Below are positions 46,553-57,731 of a stretch of DNA of 64,000 bases, in pieces (positions within the stretch are counted from its first letter, which is position 1; each line of letters begins with the position of its first letter). The position numbers were made by a program, and so were the translations under genes. Source of the DNA: Entoloma clypeatum (taxonomy: Eukaryota; Basidiomycota; Agaricomycetes; Agaricales; Entolomataceae); the NCBI GenBank assembly GCA_963565915.1, contig OY751487.1:5146001-5210000 (forward strand), given 5' to 3'. The notes under the pieces are model-generated. The model saw only the letters and a program-made list of their open reading frames with translations, searched no databases and was not told the DNA's origin.

Positions 46553-47857
46553 ATGGCTATCCCGCAACCTCTCTCGACCAAATTTACCAGGCTATTGGGT
46601 AACTTGAATCCAGCATCGACCCGTCCGCCGTCCTAAGCGGTGCTCGTTTCTGTCACAGGTATCAAGACCCCAATCTGCTCAGCTCCCATGTACGGTGTCG
46701 CCTCGACTTCTTTGGTGGCGGCCATCTCTAGCGGAGGAGGCTTGGGATTCCTTCCCGCTGGTATGTTTGATTGAAGAACATTGCAGGACTTCGAGATGGT
46801 GATTCTTTGTTTTGTTTTCAAGGCTGGGGCGATGCCGAACAATTGATCGACCAGCTCGACACTGTGCGTAAGCTGCTCGCCGTCCCTGAAGGCGCTCCCA
46901 TCCCCATAGGTGTCGGTTTCCTCGCGTTCCTACTTGATGCCAACGGAGGGGTGGACGATTCACGTATCCCTGCTGCTCTGGCAGCGAAACCTCTTGCAGT
47001 CCTATTTGCTTTTGGAAAGTCTCTAGGAAAATACGTCGATAAAGTTCGCGAGATCGAATCGACCAGCGAGCACAAGACCAAAATCTTCATCACCGTCAAC
47101 AGCGTTGCGGATGCCCAGCGTGCGACGAATGAGTTCGGGGTTGATGGACTTATCGTACAAGGTGGGTGAGGTTATCGAGGTTCAAATGAATCCTCTCGCC
47201 ATGCATCATAGTAATGTGTGTTGTTTCAAGGTTCCGAAGCGGGAGGTCATAGCGGCGACTACGCCACGCCTCTCCTCACAGTTCTCCAAGCCGTCCTCAA
47301 CGCCATCTCCAGGGAAAACTCCCCAGTGATTATCGCAGCCGGAGGCGTCTCCACTGGCCCGCAGATCGCCGCCCTTCTAACCCTGGGTGCAGACGGTGTC
47401 CTCCTCGGCACTCGCTTCCTCGCCACACCTGAGTCTCTCTACAGCGATGACAAGAAGCAGGTCATCCTCGAATCCGATTTCAACGCCACCGCCAAGAACC
47501 GCATCTTCGATCAGACCAACCGCACCGAGATATGGCCTGACAATATCGATGGGCGCGCGATCGCGAACGATATCTTGACGGATTACAATGCGGGCGATAG
47601 CTTGGAAACACGCTTGAAGAAGCACGACGAGGGTTTGGCAAAGAACGAGAAGAATCGTCTCGTTGTCTGGGCTGGGGTCGGTGTTGGACATATCAAGGAG
47701 ATCGAGCCGGCTTCTGTAAATTTCTTTTCCTCTATGCCTTTGAATTCTAGCGCCTAATTTCTCTTTCAAACCATAGGTCATTTTACAAGAATTACACGAA
47801 GGAGCCCTACAGAGGTTGAGGACTGCCGCTATCGAACTCGGTGTCGGGGGGGCTTGA
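46553..47857 (+). CDS. Nitronate monooxygenase (2-nitropropane dioxygenase family)
   Basis: Multi-exon TIM-barrel flavoprotein of about 370 residues. Blocks: TPICSAPMYGVASTSLVAAI and SSGGGLGFLP (FMN-phosphate region), IPIGVGFLAFLLD, LAVLFAFGKSL, FITVNSVADAQRA, GVDGLIVQG, then SEAGGHSGDYATPLLTVLQA, PVIIAAGGVSTGPQIAALLT and LGADGVLLGTRFLATPES (the FMN-phosphate GG and GTRF loops). The family oxidises nitronates, including propionate-3-nitronate, with FMN and oxygen. The His in AGGHSGDY is the usual catalytic base. One exon junction falls at GLIVQG/SEAGG, another before the final VILQELHEGALQRL. The first exon (MAIPQPLSTKFTRLL) is short. Confidence 0.9.
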
Positions 47858-49196
47858 TCTTCTCGAGATCACCGTATCTCACATGTATTATATATCTCTA
47901 TTCTATGACTGTGTTTCATTTTGACGTGTAAAGTATCACGATGTGCTTTTATGTTTTACTAGAAAATGCGAATTCTGTCCAAGATCTTGCGATATCAGCA
48001 CACATGATCTTTTCATTGACCTAGAACCAGGAATAATGGTAGGATTTACCGTCACGGTTTATGGCCCTTGCAGGTTTTCAAGTACTATTCAGTACTAGGA
48101 AGGAGTCATGAAACGACGCGTGCGCGAAAAAAAAGGTTGCTCTGGGTCGAACAGAGATCTCTTTGGCTACGGGGGTTCGAATTCCCGTTGCAAAGCGATA
48201 GAGTGGGCACACATCGCAGCTACTGCCAGTGAGCCATCAGGTCGGATCCTCGTATCGATCGCAACCATTGAAAGTTGCGGATATACAAGCGCAGGACCGC
48301 GGACCTACAAGATAACGAGGCTGAGGGAGGGAGAAATAAAACGAAACGAAACGCAGGGAGGGGAAGATGGGAGACGATAAGAACAGGACCGGGAAGAAAC
48401 TCACCTCTCCCAAACGGGTGTGCAAGCGCGATCGGATGATCCCTTTGCGATCCCCTGATTCAGCAAACCAACCATCCTCCAACAACGAGACTAAACGTAC
48501 CCCGAGCGTATCCGAGAGTATTGCCTTCGCCGCGTGTGGGGCCTCTATCGCTCCACAGAGTCTGGTGTGCGAGGTCGATAGTCAAGTATGTCGTTTAGCT
48601 TGAATTGAACCAATGTCGAGCCATCTTTTCACGGATTTTGGGACGGGGGGGAGGGGGGTTCAGGTCCGAGAGGATGTCGGCTGGGTCATGCATCATTGTG
48701 TGGCTAAGGCGTCTCGATCGATGCGGATGACGTAGAATCGTCTATTCTGGCAGGAAAAATACATCAGCACGTCCACTATTGTACACCCACCGTTCTCCGA
48801 GTCCTGACTGAAAAACTTGCGGTCCGCCGCATGGATGTCTGCAGTATTCCATCCGCCCGTCATTTTGTACGCGAGTTTACGACGTCAGTGCAGCAGGTTA
48901 TTGGCCGTAAGGAATGTCATTCCGTAGTGGGGAAGGACGGCGACGGCGCAACGACTCTGCGTGAGACCTGTACCCACGAATTTTCAGCAAGGAGTTAGGG
49001 GAAAGGCAGCCTAAGAGTGAACACACGTCATTTCACCACCCAGAGTAAAGAAGCTACTATGCGTGGCCTCGCTTCGATGACAGGAGTTCGTGCTTGGGCT
49101 TTACATAACGCTGCTCAAGTAACTTGAATCCGGTGACGGGGAGCAAAGATGACGTGTTCGGGAGTTGCAGGATAGATGCTTGCATCACAGTGGTAC
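47858..49196. other. Intergenic region with a tRNA-like fragment
   Basis: No gene is recognised. At 48135-48223 the minus strand holds a T-arm (CTCTG-TTCGACC-CAGAG) preceded by AGAT and a 5-bp stem CTTTG/CAAAG, but no acceptable acceptor or anticodon loop, so it is only tRNA-like. A G-rich run lies near 48640. Confidence 0.4.
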
Positions 49197-49667
49197 ATAT
49201 CATAATATTTGTCGTAAGTATATGCGGATGAAGTCACCTCGTTGATCCTCTCCAACTGCCGACCATCTCCGCGAGTCGACTCCAATTCCTGGACATAGAA
49301 GCAGAGAAACAGCACAGCTAGAGGACCAAGATACGTCTCGCAGACGAGAAACAGCGATCCCCCTCCCCTGGCACCACCGTCGGATTATATGTGTGCTTAT
49401 CGCGGCCCTCTCAGGGCAGTATTCCAGCTGCGATCGGCTGTGAACCAGAATGGGGAGATCAGTTGAGCACCGATGATGTACATAGAAAGAACGCAATTCT
49501 CACAAGGGAGGCTGGAGGACGAAAAGGCAGTGGGGAGGAAGCGGTGAAGGAACTTACTACATCCAAACATACACCCAAACACGGTCCCACCCCAGGAAAG
49601 CGCATTGTCTTCACTAGTGAAATGCCTCGCTGATAGACCCAGTCAATATCTTCCACGATAAAGCATC
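49197..49667 (-). pseudogene. Remnant of a multi-helix membrane protein gene (possibly DUF6533 family)
   Basis: Minus-strand fragments resemble exons of an agaricomycete DUF6533-type protein: EDIDWVYQRGISLVK (expected eV.yiW.r.wslvK) after an AAG acceptor near 49656, then NCVLSMYIIGAQLISPFWFT after another intron, an LRGRDKH-like end needing one frame correction, and a hydrophobic segment GSLFLVCETYLGPLAVLFLC. The exon upstream of the first fragment is not found next to it; the copia element begins 40 bp further on. The call is tentative: each piece is short and I could not compare it with a database. Confidence 0.3.
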
Positions 49668-49707
49668 GTTTTTGACACCTTTACCAGACAAGCTGTCGGT
49701 ACGGCAC

Positions 49708-50018
49708 TGTTGAAGTTCCACCTGGGCGCTAGCCACAGGCGTACTGAGCAACACAGCTACAGTGTGGAAGTACTCTACTTAACCGTTCTAGCCACTTACA
49801 TGGTTTGGGAGGGTGAGGCTGGTGAGAGTGGTTGAGGCTGATGAGAGCGATGGAGCTGGTTAAGAGTCAAGAGACAACTTGTTGATATTGACAGTTTCCT
49901 GGTCTTATATACCGTACTACTGTTTGTACCAACCAAATAAGTATGTAATCAAAGATGTGTAAAGGTCATGTGATGTAATCTAATCTAATCTAATCTACGT
50001 GATGGAAAAGTTTCAACA
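49708..50018 (-). repeat. 3' LTR of the copia element
   Basis: 311 bp, near-identical to 56596-56906. It contains ATATA-type promoter-like sequence and a TAATC tandem run near its end. Confidence 0.95.
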
Positions 50019-50025
50019 CCCCCCC
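50019..50025 (-). other. Polypurine tract of the copia element
   Basis: Seven C on the plus strand (GGGGGGG in element orientation) directly abut the 3' LTR, the position of the plus-strand primer. Confidence 0.7.
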
Positions 50026-50087
50026 ATATTTAGTACATAGTACTTTCTAAATACATCTTACTTTTTCCCATATAGGTACTCTTTCGT

Positions 50088-53000
50088 CTAGTTTTTAAGT
50101 AATCCGAAGTACGGGATAAACTTGCTAAAGAGGACTTTCCCCAGATTCTTAGTTAAAAGGTCTGCAGGGTTATTCACTCCTTTGATGAATTCAACCGTAA
50201 TGATGCCTTCGGATACTTTTTCTCTGACGAAGTGGAATCGCACGTCAATGTGCTTGGACCGCTTTTCAATTACAGGGTTGGATGCGATAAAGACGGAGCC
50301 ATTGTTATCTCCATAGATCGGGACTGATCCGATCTGCATCCCAAGTTCGGCAAGCATGCTTCTAAGCCATGTCACTGCGCGACTGCAATCTGATAGCGCC
50401 ATATATTCTGCTTCCATGGAAGAGAGGGCAATGGTTTTTTGCGCCGATGAAACCCATGTCACTGCTCCAGATGCCAGCGATACGAAGTAACCAGTGGTGG
50501 ATTTCCTGGTGTTTTCATCTGACGCCCAATCGGAATCTGTGAATGTGTAGATTCCTTTCCCAGAATCACCATCATACATGATCGCGTAATTTTTTGTTGC
50601 CTTCAAATACCTGCAAATATCCCTAGCCACTTCTAAATGGCATTTGGTAGGGTTTGCGGAAAATTGGGACATTTTGATCACGGCGAAACAAATGTCGGGT
50701 CTTGTCCCGATCATTAAGTACAATCATGATCCGATGACGGATTGGTACTTGGATCTGAGTTCCGCATTGGGTTCATCTTCAGACTTCATGGGTTTGTAGC
50801 CCGTTGGGAGTGGGGTATGGGTGGCATTAGATTTGCTCATCCCCATGCGTGCGAGAATTTTTTCAAGGTAGGGTACTTGATCAATGAAGATCCTTTTCCC
50901 ACATTGCCTTATTTGGATCGAGAGAAATTCTTTTGGTTCCCCATCAGGGACTAGGTGTCCTAGGTCCCTACATTCCCATGTTGTCATGAAGGCCTTCTTC
51001 TTTTCTAGCGTGTATTCCCGGTTTGTGCCGAGAAAAGCAGAGTCATCGACATAAATGACGGCGATTACAGTTTCCCCTTTGGTACTTGTGTGAATGAAAA
51101 CTCCCGCATCGGAGTGAAGCCGGACAAAGCTGAGCTTTTTCATGGAGGAATTGAGTTCCCTCCACCAGGCTAATGCGGCCTGCTTGAGTCCGTATAGGGC
51201 TTTGTATAGTCGGTACACGAGGTGTTCTTTCCCTTTTACTATGTAACCTTCTGGCTGTCGCATGTAAATTACCTCACGGAGTGTTCCATAGAGGAAGGCT
51301 GCTGAGACGTCCAAGAGTGTCATGAACCACCCTTCAAGGGCTGTCAATGCCAGAATCAACCGGACAGTCTCGTACCTCACTACTGGTGAGAAGATCTGAT
51401 CAAAGTCGATCCCTTCTACCTGTGAGAAGCCTTTTGCGACAAGGCGCGCTTTCAAATGCCCGTCGGATTTTTCGTTGTAAACCCATTTGTTCCTTAGAGC
51501 TTTCCTCCCTGTAGGTAGGGGTACTAACTCCGTGATCACCCCGCGGCTTTTGAGCATGTCTAGCTCTTTTCGTTCTGCCGCATACCAATCTTCTTTGTTT
51601 GGAAGAGAGTATATATCTTTGTGTGACATTTCGATGATGCCCACATGAATAGAGATTGCCTCCATTAGGAGATCGTTCATCCATGCCGTTTGACCGCCTA
51701 ATCTTCGTCTTTGATCCATTTTTTCAAGATCAGAAGCAGGGGTGTCTTCCCCATAGATGCTATCTGGCATTTTCCAAACTCGTCGTTCCCTGATCGGTCG
51801 ATCTGGTACTTGCTCGGGCTCTGGAGTGGGTACTCGTGGCTCGTCATCGGGCTCGCTACGCGGCAAATCATCATCTGATTCAGGGTGATCCTGTTCAATG
51901 GGAACTGGGTCATGAGGTGTTTCGTTGTGACTATCATCGTCATTGCTGCTGGGGATGAGATCCTCAAACTCATCAGCCAGCTCTGGGTTTTCCATTTCTG
52001 GATGGTTTTCTGGCAAAGGGTCGATGTGGCATCTAGGGTACTTGCTTTCATCAAAGATGGCTTTCCCGCCCATGAAAATCGTGTTGGTCTCAGGATCCAT
52101 GAAGCGGTATCCTTTGACCCCTGGTTTTGATCCGAGATAAATCATCAATCGAGATCTTGACTCCAGGGAGTTTCTGCGTTTTTCTTTTGGGATATATATG
52201 TATGCTTGGCATCCGAAGACTCTGACGCTGGACATGTCGGGGATCTCATTGGTCACCCTGAAATAAGGGGGTTTCCATTCAAGACGCCGCATGGGGGTTC
52301 TGTTGTATAGAAATGCTGCATGTTCCAAACAGAATTCCCACCACATCGGCGGTAGACATGCGTCGAAACGCAATGCCTGAGATTTTTCCCACAGAGTTCA
52401 ATTTATCTGTTCTGCTCTACCATTCTGCTGATGCTGATATGGGAGTGTGACGTCAATCAGAATTCCATGATCGGCAAGTACATCCTTGTATTCGTCAAAT
52501 TCTCCACCTCCATCAACCCGCCATTTTTTAGGGGTGGCGGCGAATTGATTCTGGATCATCGCAAGGAATTGTTTCAGCGCCGTGATGGCGCCTGACTTTT
52601 TCCTAAGCAAGACGACCCAGACATGGGATGAAAAATCGTCCAAAAAGGTAAGGAAATATTTGTACTTATGGTACGATGCCGTGGATATCTGCTTCAAATC
52701 CGAATGGATCAAATCAAAGGGTTTGACAGCCCTTGTCATCGAGTTGGGATAAGATTGATTCAGCATTTTCCCTTTTAGGCACCCCGTGCAGCTTTCCTGT
52801 GATTTCTCATGTACTAACGTTCTGGGTACTCCTTTGGTACTGGTGGGAATCTTATTGAGCGTCTGGTCATTTGGCTGGCCAAGGCGTTTATGCCAGGTTT
52901 CAACAGTGATTTCGCTAGAGATCGCGTGGATTTGGTCATGGCGTATTTCAGTGTCTTACCAATAAATGGTTTGTCCGAGAATGTGAGGCGAGAACTGTAT

Positions 53001-53225
53001 TTTGTTCTGTCCTTTGGAGATGTTAATTTCTCCACGCATTCCGTCTACTTTGTAACCGTGATTAAGGAAGACGCCTAGGGACAATAGGCGTGTGTCCATG
53101 TCCAGAATGTAGAATACAGGTCGGAGAAGATGGGTTTTTATTTCCCCATTTAGGGTATGCCATACTGGAACGGCCCCAACTCCGAGAATTTCCAGTTTCT
53201 TTCCCTTTGCAGCTGTTTGGACAAA
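50088..53225 (-). pseudogene. Copia pol: protease end, integrase, reverse transcriptase, RNase H
   Basis: One reading frame throughout, interrupted by TGA/TAA at about 53226 (just upstream), 52957, 52406 and 50724. Domains in order: GAG-pre-integrase with WHKRLG and C-T-G-C, integrase core (DLIHSDLK, FLDDFS, GGGEFDEY), an RVFGC-type linker, reverse transcriptase (KALRNKWVYNEKSDG, ARLVAKGFSQ, LDVSAAFLYG, catalytic VIYVDDS), and RNase H (TDSDWASD, SSMEAEYMALSD, IDVRFHFVREKV). It ends at a normal stop before the polypurine tract. Conserved residues remain readable, so the stops are recent. No function is expected from this copy. Confidence 0.92.
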
Positions 53226-54631
53226 TCACTTAGCCTTGAGAGGCCTGTAATACGCGAAGTCTTTAAACTCATGGGTAAAGTGTAACGATGCGCCGGAATC
53301 TAAGATCCACTGAGCGCGTTCTTTCTCTTTGCAGTGTGTGCAGGGCGCAAAATGTTTGATATATTTTTTGTACAGATCATCACTAAAGAGATCTATACTA
53401 TCTGCATTGGTACTAGCTAATATATGTTCAAACGTCTGTGCGTGATTAATAGTGTTTCCCATTTGGTCAAGTTTGAGAGAAGGATGTGACGAACCGTCAA
53501 GTTCGATCAGCCCATCTTCGAATTGTTCCGGCCCCATCCGCTCGCTTTGATGGTCTATGTCCATCATCCTGAGCGAGTCATCCAAGGGTGGAGTGACTCG
53601 ACGCTGCTTGGATGGTCTTCCATCTTCTTCTGGGATAATTGTATCCAGAATTTGAAGGTTCGATCCTGAGGGACGAGCACCAATGTTCCGCGCGAGTTTG
53701 CGGATGTGATCGTTCTTTTTCCACATGGACGGTTTTCCAGAAGGAAGCCCGGTGTACTGTGACGGAGGGGGGTTCATGCGTTGCAGGAGCGACTGCATTT
53801 TTCTGGAATCGGGCTGTGCGGTACTTGTCATTTTCCCGCGGCCAGTGATGGTGGTGAAGGACGGTGCCGGAAGAGGAGGGAAGTGGATGGCGGGAGCAAC
53901 AAACTCAACCGTTTCTTTCACATGGTCGGACGTGTTGTCCGCAGTGTTGGCGCTTTTCTTTTGGTTGCGCCAGCGTCCTTTTCCCTTCTTCTTTTCAAAA
54001 GTGGTACTAGGGTCGGTCGAGTTAGGCTGCTTGTCAGCGTCGTTCTGCGAGGTACTCGGCTTTTGCTGCTTTTCCCATTTGGGGTCCTGCCCCTTGCGCT
54101 TTGTCCCGGAAATTTTCTTGGCCTGCTCATTGGATGTACGAGTAGACCCGACTGAATACTTGCGCCTGTATTCCGAAATGATGCTTTCAGCAACTCCTTT
54201 CCACATGAAGTCGTCAGCATCGTACACCTGGAAGAGAGTGGTGGAGAGCGAGGACCATGCATCAGGGATGGCGTTGGTGAGGATCATTGCTTGCATCATA
54301 TCGGGCACGTCGAACTTCGACTCGCTGAGACGAGCAAAGAGTGACCCCAGGCGCTCGATTTCAGGCATGGGGTCACGTCCAGATAGTTTGAAGGCAGTGG
54401 CAGCCTTGAAGTTGCCGAAGATGATGGCCGGGGATACCTTGGCATAGGCATCTTTCAATGTTGTCCATGCGTTAAGCGCTGAGGTGCTGTCCTTGATGTG
54501 GCGTCTGATTGCCTCAGAGACCTTCAGGCGTATCGCCCCGAGAGGTAGGACTTCATCCTTTCAGCCCAGCTTTGGTAGTCGATGCCGTCGAAGGGGGTGA
54601 TGATGTCAAGAGCAGAGCGAGAGGTAGACAT
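53226..54631 (-). pseudogene. Copia gag and protease N-terminus, internally deleted
   Basis: The start codon at 54631 opens a UBN2-type gag (STSRSALDIITPFDGIDYQS, WAERMKSYL), but the frame ends a few codons later. Typical gag sequence resumes one frame over at about 54537 (AIRLKVSEAIRRHIKD, KVSPAIIFGNFKAATAFKLS). About 40-60 residues normally found between these parts are missing, so a deletion with frameshift is inferred. The C-terminal end carries a CTHC half-knuckle and the protease active site WILDSGASLHF, then an in-frame TGA at 53226-53228. The antisense strand is open by chance. Confidence 0.9.
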
Positions 54632-54973
54632 TGTTAATGAATCTAAAAGGAGTTCTCCCAATCAGTGATGTTGTTTATGAATTTGATTTTTAGAGAAAAC
54701 AAATAAATGATTTCTCATAACATATTCCCTTTAGGAATAGCGGTTGTGGGAAAAACCCTTTTTGTCAGAAGTGTGTGAGGTACGATCAACGTTTCCACAT
54801 GATGTGTACTAAGTCAATCCCCTTAGGGACACTTCATGACAGGTACTTGTCGTAATGACATTCCCAGGTTCATGTGTGAAGAAGTAAGACTCAGAACCTA
54901 GATCTTTCGATCAGTTCTTTTGCCAACCAGGGTAGAGTGGGCAGGTACTTGCTGTTGCCAGCATTTCCAAGTC

Positions 54974-56568
54974 CATCAGGAAAAAGCCACTTGAGTATAT
55001 AGCCCTACATAGACATGGTAGCCAAGTGTAGCTTCATATACAAGTCCCCATTACATAGTGATCAGTAGCTCACAGCCAAGCTACTGTAGCTCTCCATAGC
55101 TGTCCATAGCTGCCCATACCTGTCTGTCAAGCTACCATAGCTCATCATAGTAGGAGTCTACAAGAGCTACCAGTGCAACATATCAATTCATATTTTGGAT
55201 ACTTATCAATACAAGGAATGGATGCTCGAAATCAAATATATTGCTGCAAAATTATTTACATACAATGGCTACTATATACTGAGAAGCTAAGGAAGCACGG
55301 ATCATGGGGGAGGCCGTTGGGCGCAAGTGGACACCATTGGGCACGAGGAGGGTATGAGAGAGGGCCGTTGGGAAAGAGAGGATGCTGTTGGGCGTGAGTG
55401 AGGACCATTGGGCACGAGAGGGCCACTGGGCAGAAGTGGTGACGAGAGGAACGAGAGGATGCCGTTGGGGGCAGAGGAAGGCCGTTGGGGGCGAGAAGAG
55501 GCCGTCGGGCAGAAGGGACGCCGTTGTGCATGAGGGGCGGCCATTGGGAACGACAAAAGTAGGGGCCGCTGGGACCGAGGGACGGCCGTTGGGCACAGGT
55601 GAGGGCCGTTGGGCCCCTCAGGACCTCATTGGGCACCAGGAGACGGTGTTGGGCGCTGTTCAACACGACGGGTGGTCGTTGGGTGCGAGTGGGGCCCGTT
55701 TGGCATGAGGGACGGCTGTTGGGCGCGAGTGAGGACCGTTGGGCGAAAGTAGAGGTCGTTGGGCATGAGGGACGGCCGTTGGGCGCGAGTGAGGGCTGTT
55801 GGGCACTAGTGGGGGCCGTTGGGCGTGAGCCGAGGGCATTGGCATGAGTCGAGGGTGTTGGGGGTGAAGGGACGGCCATTGGTGTGAGTGGGGGCCGTTT
55901 GGCATGAGGGGCGGCCGTTGGGCGCGAGTGAAGGCTGTTGGGCACTAGGGGCGGCCGTTGGGCAAAAGTGGTGATGAGAGGACGCCGTTGGGAATGAAGA
56001 TGCCACTGGGCACGAAGGGACGCCGTTGGGCAGAAGAGATGCCGTCGGGCGTTAACAATGACCACAGGTCACGAGAAATGGCAGTTGGGCACCAGTGGGG
56101 GCACGAGAGGATGCCGTTGGGCAGAGGTGGCCATTGTGTGTGAGTCGAGGTCGTGTTGAGGGAGGGATGGGAAGGACAGAGTGGGGTGAGAGCAAGATCG
56201 ATTCTGTAACCACAGAAACCTGAACGACAAACTTAAACTCGGTGAATTCCGGCGGAGGTTGAAATGACTTCGACAATTTTTGCTCGTTTCGAGCCCAAAG
56301 TAATTGGTTAGCTGCTGTTCAATTTCTTCATGTGTACCATGTAGAATAAACCTACATCTCATCCTCTGATGTTGAGTGATCTTGCTAGGAATACTTTTCT
56401 ACTAAAAGATATGGAACTTGTATCATGTGCTACTAAAAGCTATGGAGCTTGCACCACATGCTACAGGATACTATCAAGCACTATTCTGATCTACAGACTG
56501 ATGGCCACAGCTACTGTAGCTACCGTACCCTGGCTGCAGTGTCTGTAGCCCAAGGCTTTTTCCTGATG
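54974..56568. mobile_element. Nested 1.6-kb non-autonomous TIR element (CATCAG termini, TC target duplication)
   Basis: Inverted termini CATCAGGAAAAAGCC at 54974-54988 and its complement ending at 56568, both flanked by TC (54972-54973; 56569-56570). Subterminal regions are rich in GCTA/TAGC words at both ends. It has no transposase frame. The middle is an array of about 20-bp repeats. It shares the start of its termini, its duplication and its subterminal words with the MITE at 37950-38068. It sits between the copia primer-binding site and gag. Confidence 0.7.
55308..56155. repeat. ~20-bp GC-rich minisatellite (about 38 imperfect units)
   Basis: Units follow roughly GGCCGTTGGGCRCGAGTGAG, with variants (GGCATGAGGGACG, GGGCAGAAG...) and a few longer units of 29-40 bp. 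On the minus strand the unit has no stop in any frame, which makes long false open frames rich in R-P-T and P-N-G. Confidence 0.9.
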
Positions 56569-56580
56569 TCCCTCTGCTAT

Positions 56581-56595
56581 CTGGGGCCCATAACC
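56581..56595 (-). other. Primer-binding site, half-tRNA initiator-Met type
   Basis: Directly after the 5' LTR the element reads GGTTATGGGCCCCAG, complementary to the anticodon stem-loop region of initiator tRNA-Met (...GGGCNCATAACC...). Drosophila copia and Ty5-like elements are known to prime from a cleaved tRNA in this way. Confidence 0.75.
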
Positions 56596-56906
56596 TGTTG
56601 AAGTTCCACCTGGGCGCTAGCCACAGGCGTACTGAGCAACACAGCTACAGTGTGGAAGTACTCTACTTAACCGTTCTAGCCACTTACATGGTTTGGGAGG
56701 GTGAGGCTGGTGAGAGTGGTTGAGGCTGATGAGAGCGATGGAGCTGGTTAAGAGTCAAGAGACAACTTGTTGATATTGACAGTTTCCTGGTCTTATATAC
56801 CGTACTACTGTTTGTACCAACCAAATAAGTATGTAATCAAAGATGTGTAAAGGTCACGTGATGTAATCTAATCTAATCTAATCTACATGATGGAAAAGTT
56901 TCAACA
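56596..56906 (-). repeat. 5' LTR of the copia element
   Basis: 311 bp. It differs from the 3' LTR at two CpG-type sites only (CACGTG against CATGTG; ACATG against ACGTG). Confidence 0.95.
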
Positions 56907-57367
56907 GGCACAACGAGCGAGAAGGCGACTGCGACATACCTGCCACATTCTCCGCTGCACCATGATAAACACAACTTTCTCCACACAGGAAACCCGGGTC
57001 GTTTAACAGTGTTGGTGTGCAATCACGCTGTGGCGTGGAAGGGGCTAGGTGTAGCGCGTCCTCATCATCTCGCCTGACCTGTACGCGCAGGAACTTTGAC
57101 GGAGGAAAGATGAGGACCGGATGTTGAAACGGAGTCTGGGAAATGTTGCATGTGTGAGTGTTGTTTGGTCCGAACTCCGAGTCCCGCTTTCACACTGGCA
57201 AATTCCAAACTCACCGAGCCAAGCGGACCTTCAGGCAGTGCCCGCCCATCCGTCATCAGGAGGGCAAAGAACTGTGTCGAACACGCCTTCACTTCCGAAT
57301 CTTTGTGATCCTGTTTAAAATCGATCTCGTCGCGATGTGACCCCTCTTCTCCTTCACTAGGTAAATG

Positions 57368-57731
57368 CAAGGGGGTGTCAGGACCGGAATTTTTTACACG
57401 GGGTCGAAATTCGATGTGAAATGGGCTGGGAAATCCAAATTTAGAGTCAGTTTCTCAATCCGAGTGGCGGTTCCCAAGTTATAGCCATTTTGATGAAAAT
57501 ATTTGAATAAACTTTTATTTTTTCTGAATTTTTTTTTTGGATCGCACGGACCATTCCGCACAACTTTGCAAAAAAATTCGAGACCCCCCCCCCCCCCCCC
57601 CCTCTTTCCTTTTTAGGAAGGAGGTTAAGAAGTGCCAGGAAAAATCTGAAAAAATCATTTTTCAATCTCCCAGCCATTTTCAAGGCAAATTCCGACCCCG
57701 TGTAAAAAATTCCGGTCCCGACACCCCCTTG
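57368..57731. mobile_element. 364-bp hAT-like MITE
   Basis: Long imperfect inverted termini, about 60-70 bp, starting CAAGGGGGTGTC and sharing GGACCGGAATTTTTTACACG, flanked by the perfect 8-bp duplication GGTAAATG (57360-57367 and 57732-57739). CA-start with an 8-bp duplication is the hAT pattern. The interior has no coding frame and holds a C18 run near 57585. Removing the element and one duplication gives a continuous sequence. Confidence 0.85.

Larger units (their letters stand above)
49708..56906 (-). mobile_element. Ty1/copia LTR retrotransposon, full length but defective
   Basis: Two 311-bp LTRs (TGTTGAAG...TTTCAACA) bound a 7,199-bp element in minus orientation. The 5-bp target duplication GGCAC stands at 49703-49707 and 56907-56911. 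The LTRs differ at only two positions, both transitions at CpG sites. Inside, in minus-strand order, are a primer-binding site, a leader with a nested element and minisatellite, gag, protease, integrase, reverse transcriptase and RNase H (the copia order), and a polypurine tract. gag has an internal deletion/frameshift and the long frame has four in-frame stops, so this copy cannot make its own polyprotein. Confidence 0.96.

Noticed and set aside
49981..50004. TAATC tandem run resembling a telomeric repeat
   Set aside because: It is part of the LTR and present in both LTRs; it is not telomeric.
53725..54447. 240-codon plus-strand open frame
   Set aside because: Antisense of copia gag.
55256..56065. 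269-codon minus-strand open frame rich in R-P-T/P-N-G repeats
   Set aside because: It arises because the 20-bp minisatellite unit lacks stops in all minus-strand frames; other frames are equally open and no start context or domain exists.
55308..56155. Regularly spaced repeats considered as a CRISPR array
   Set aside because: Units are contiguous, degenerate and without unique spacers, in a fungal genome inside a transposon.
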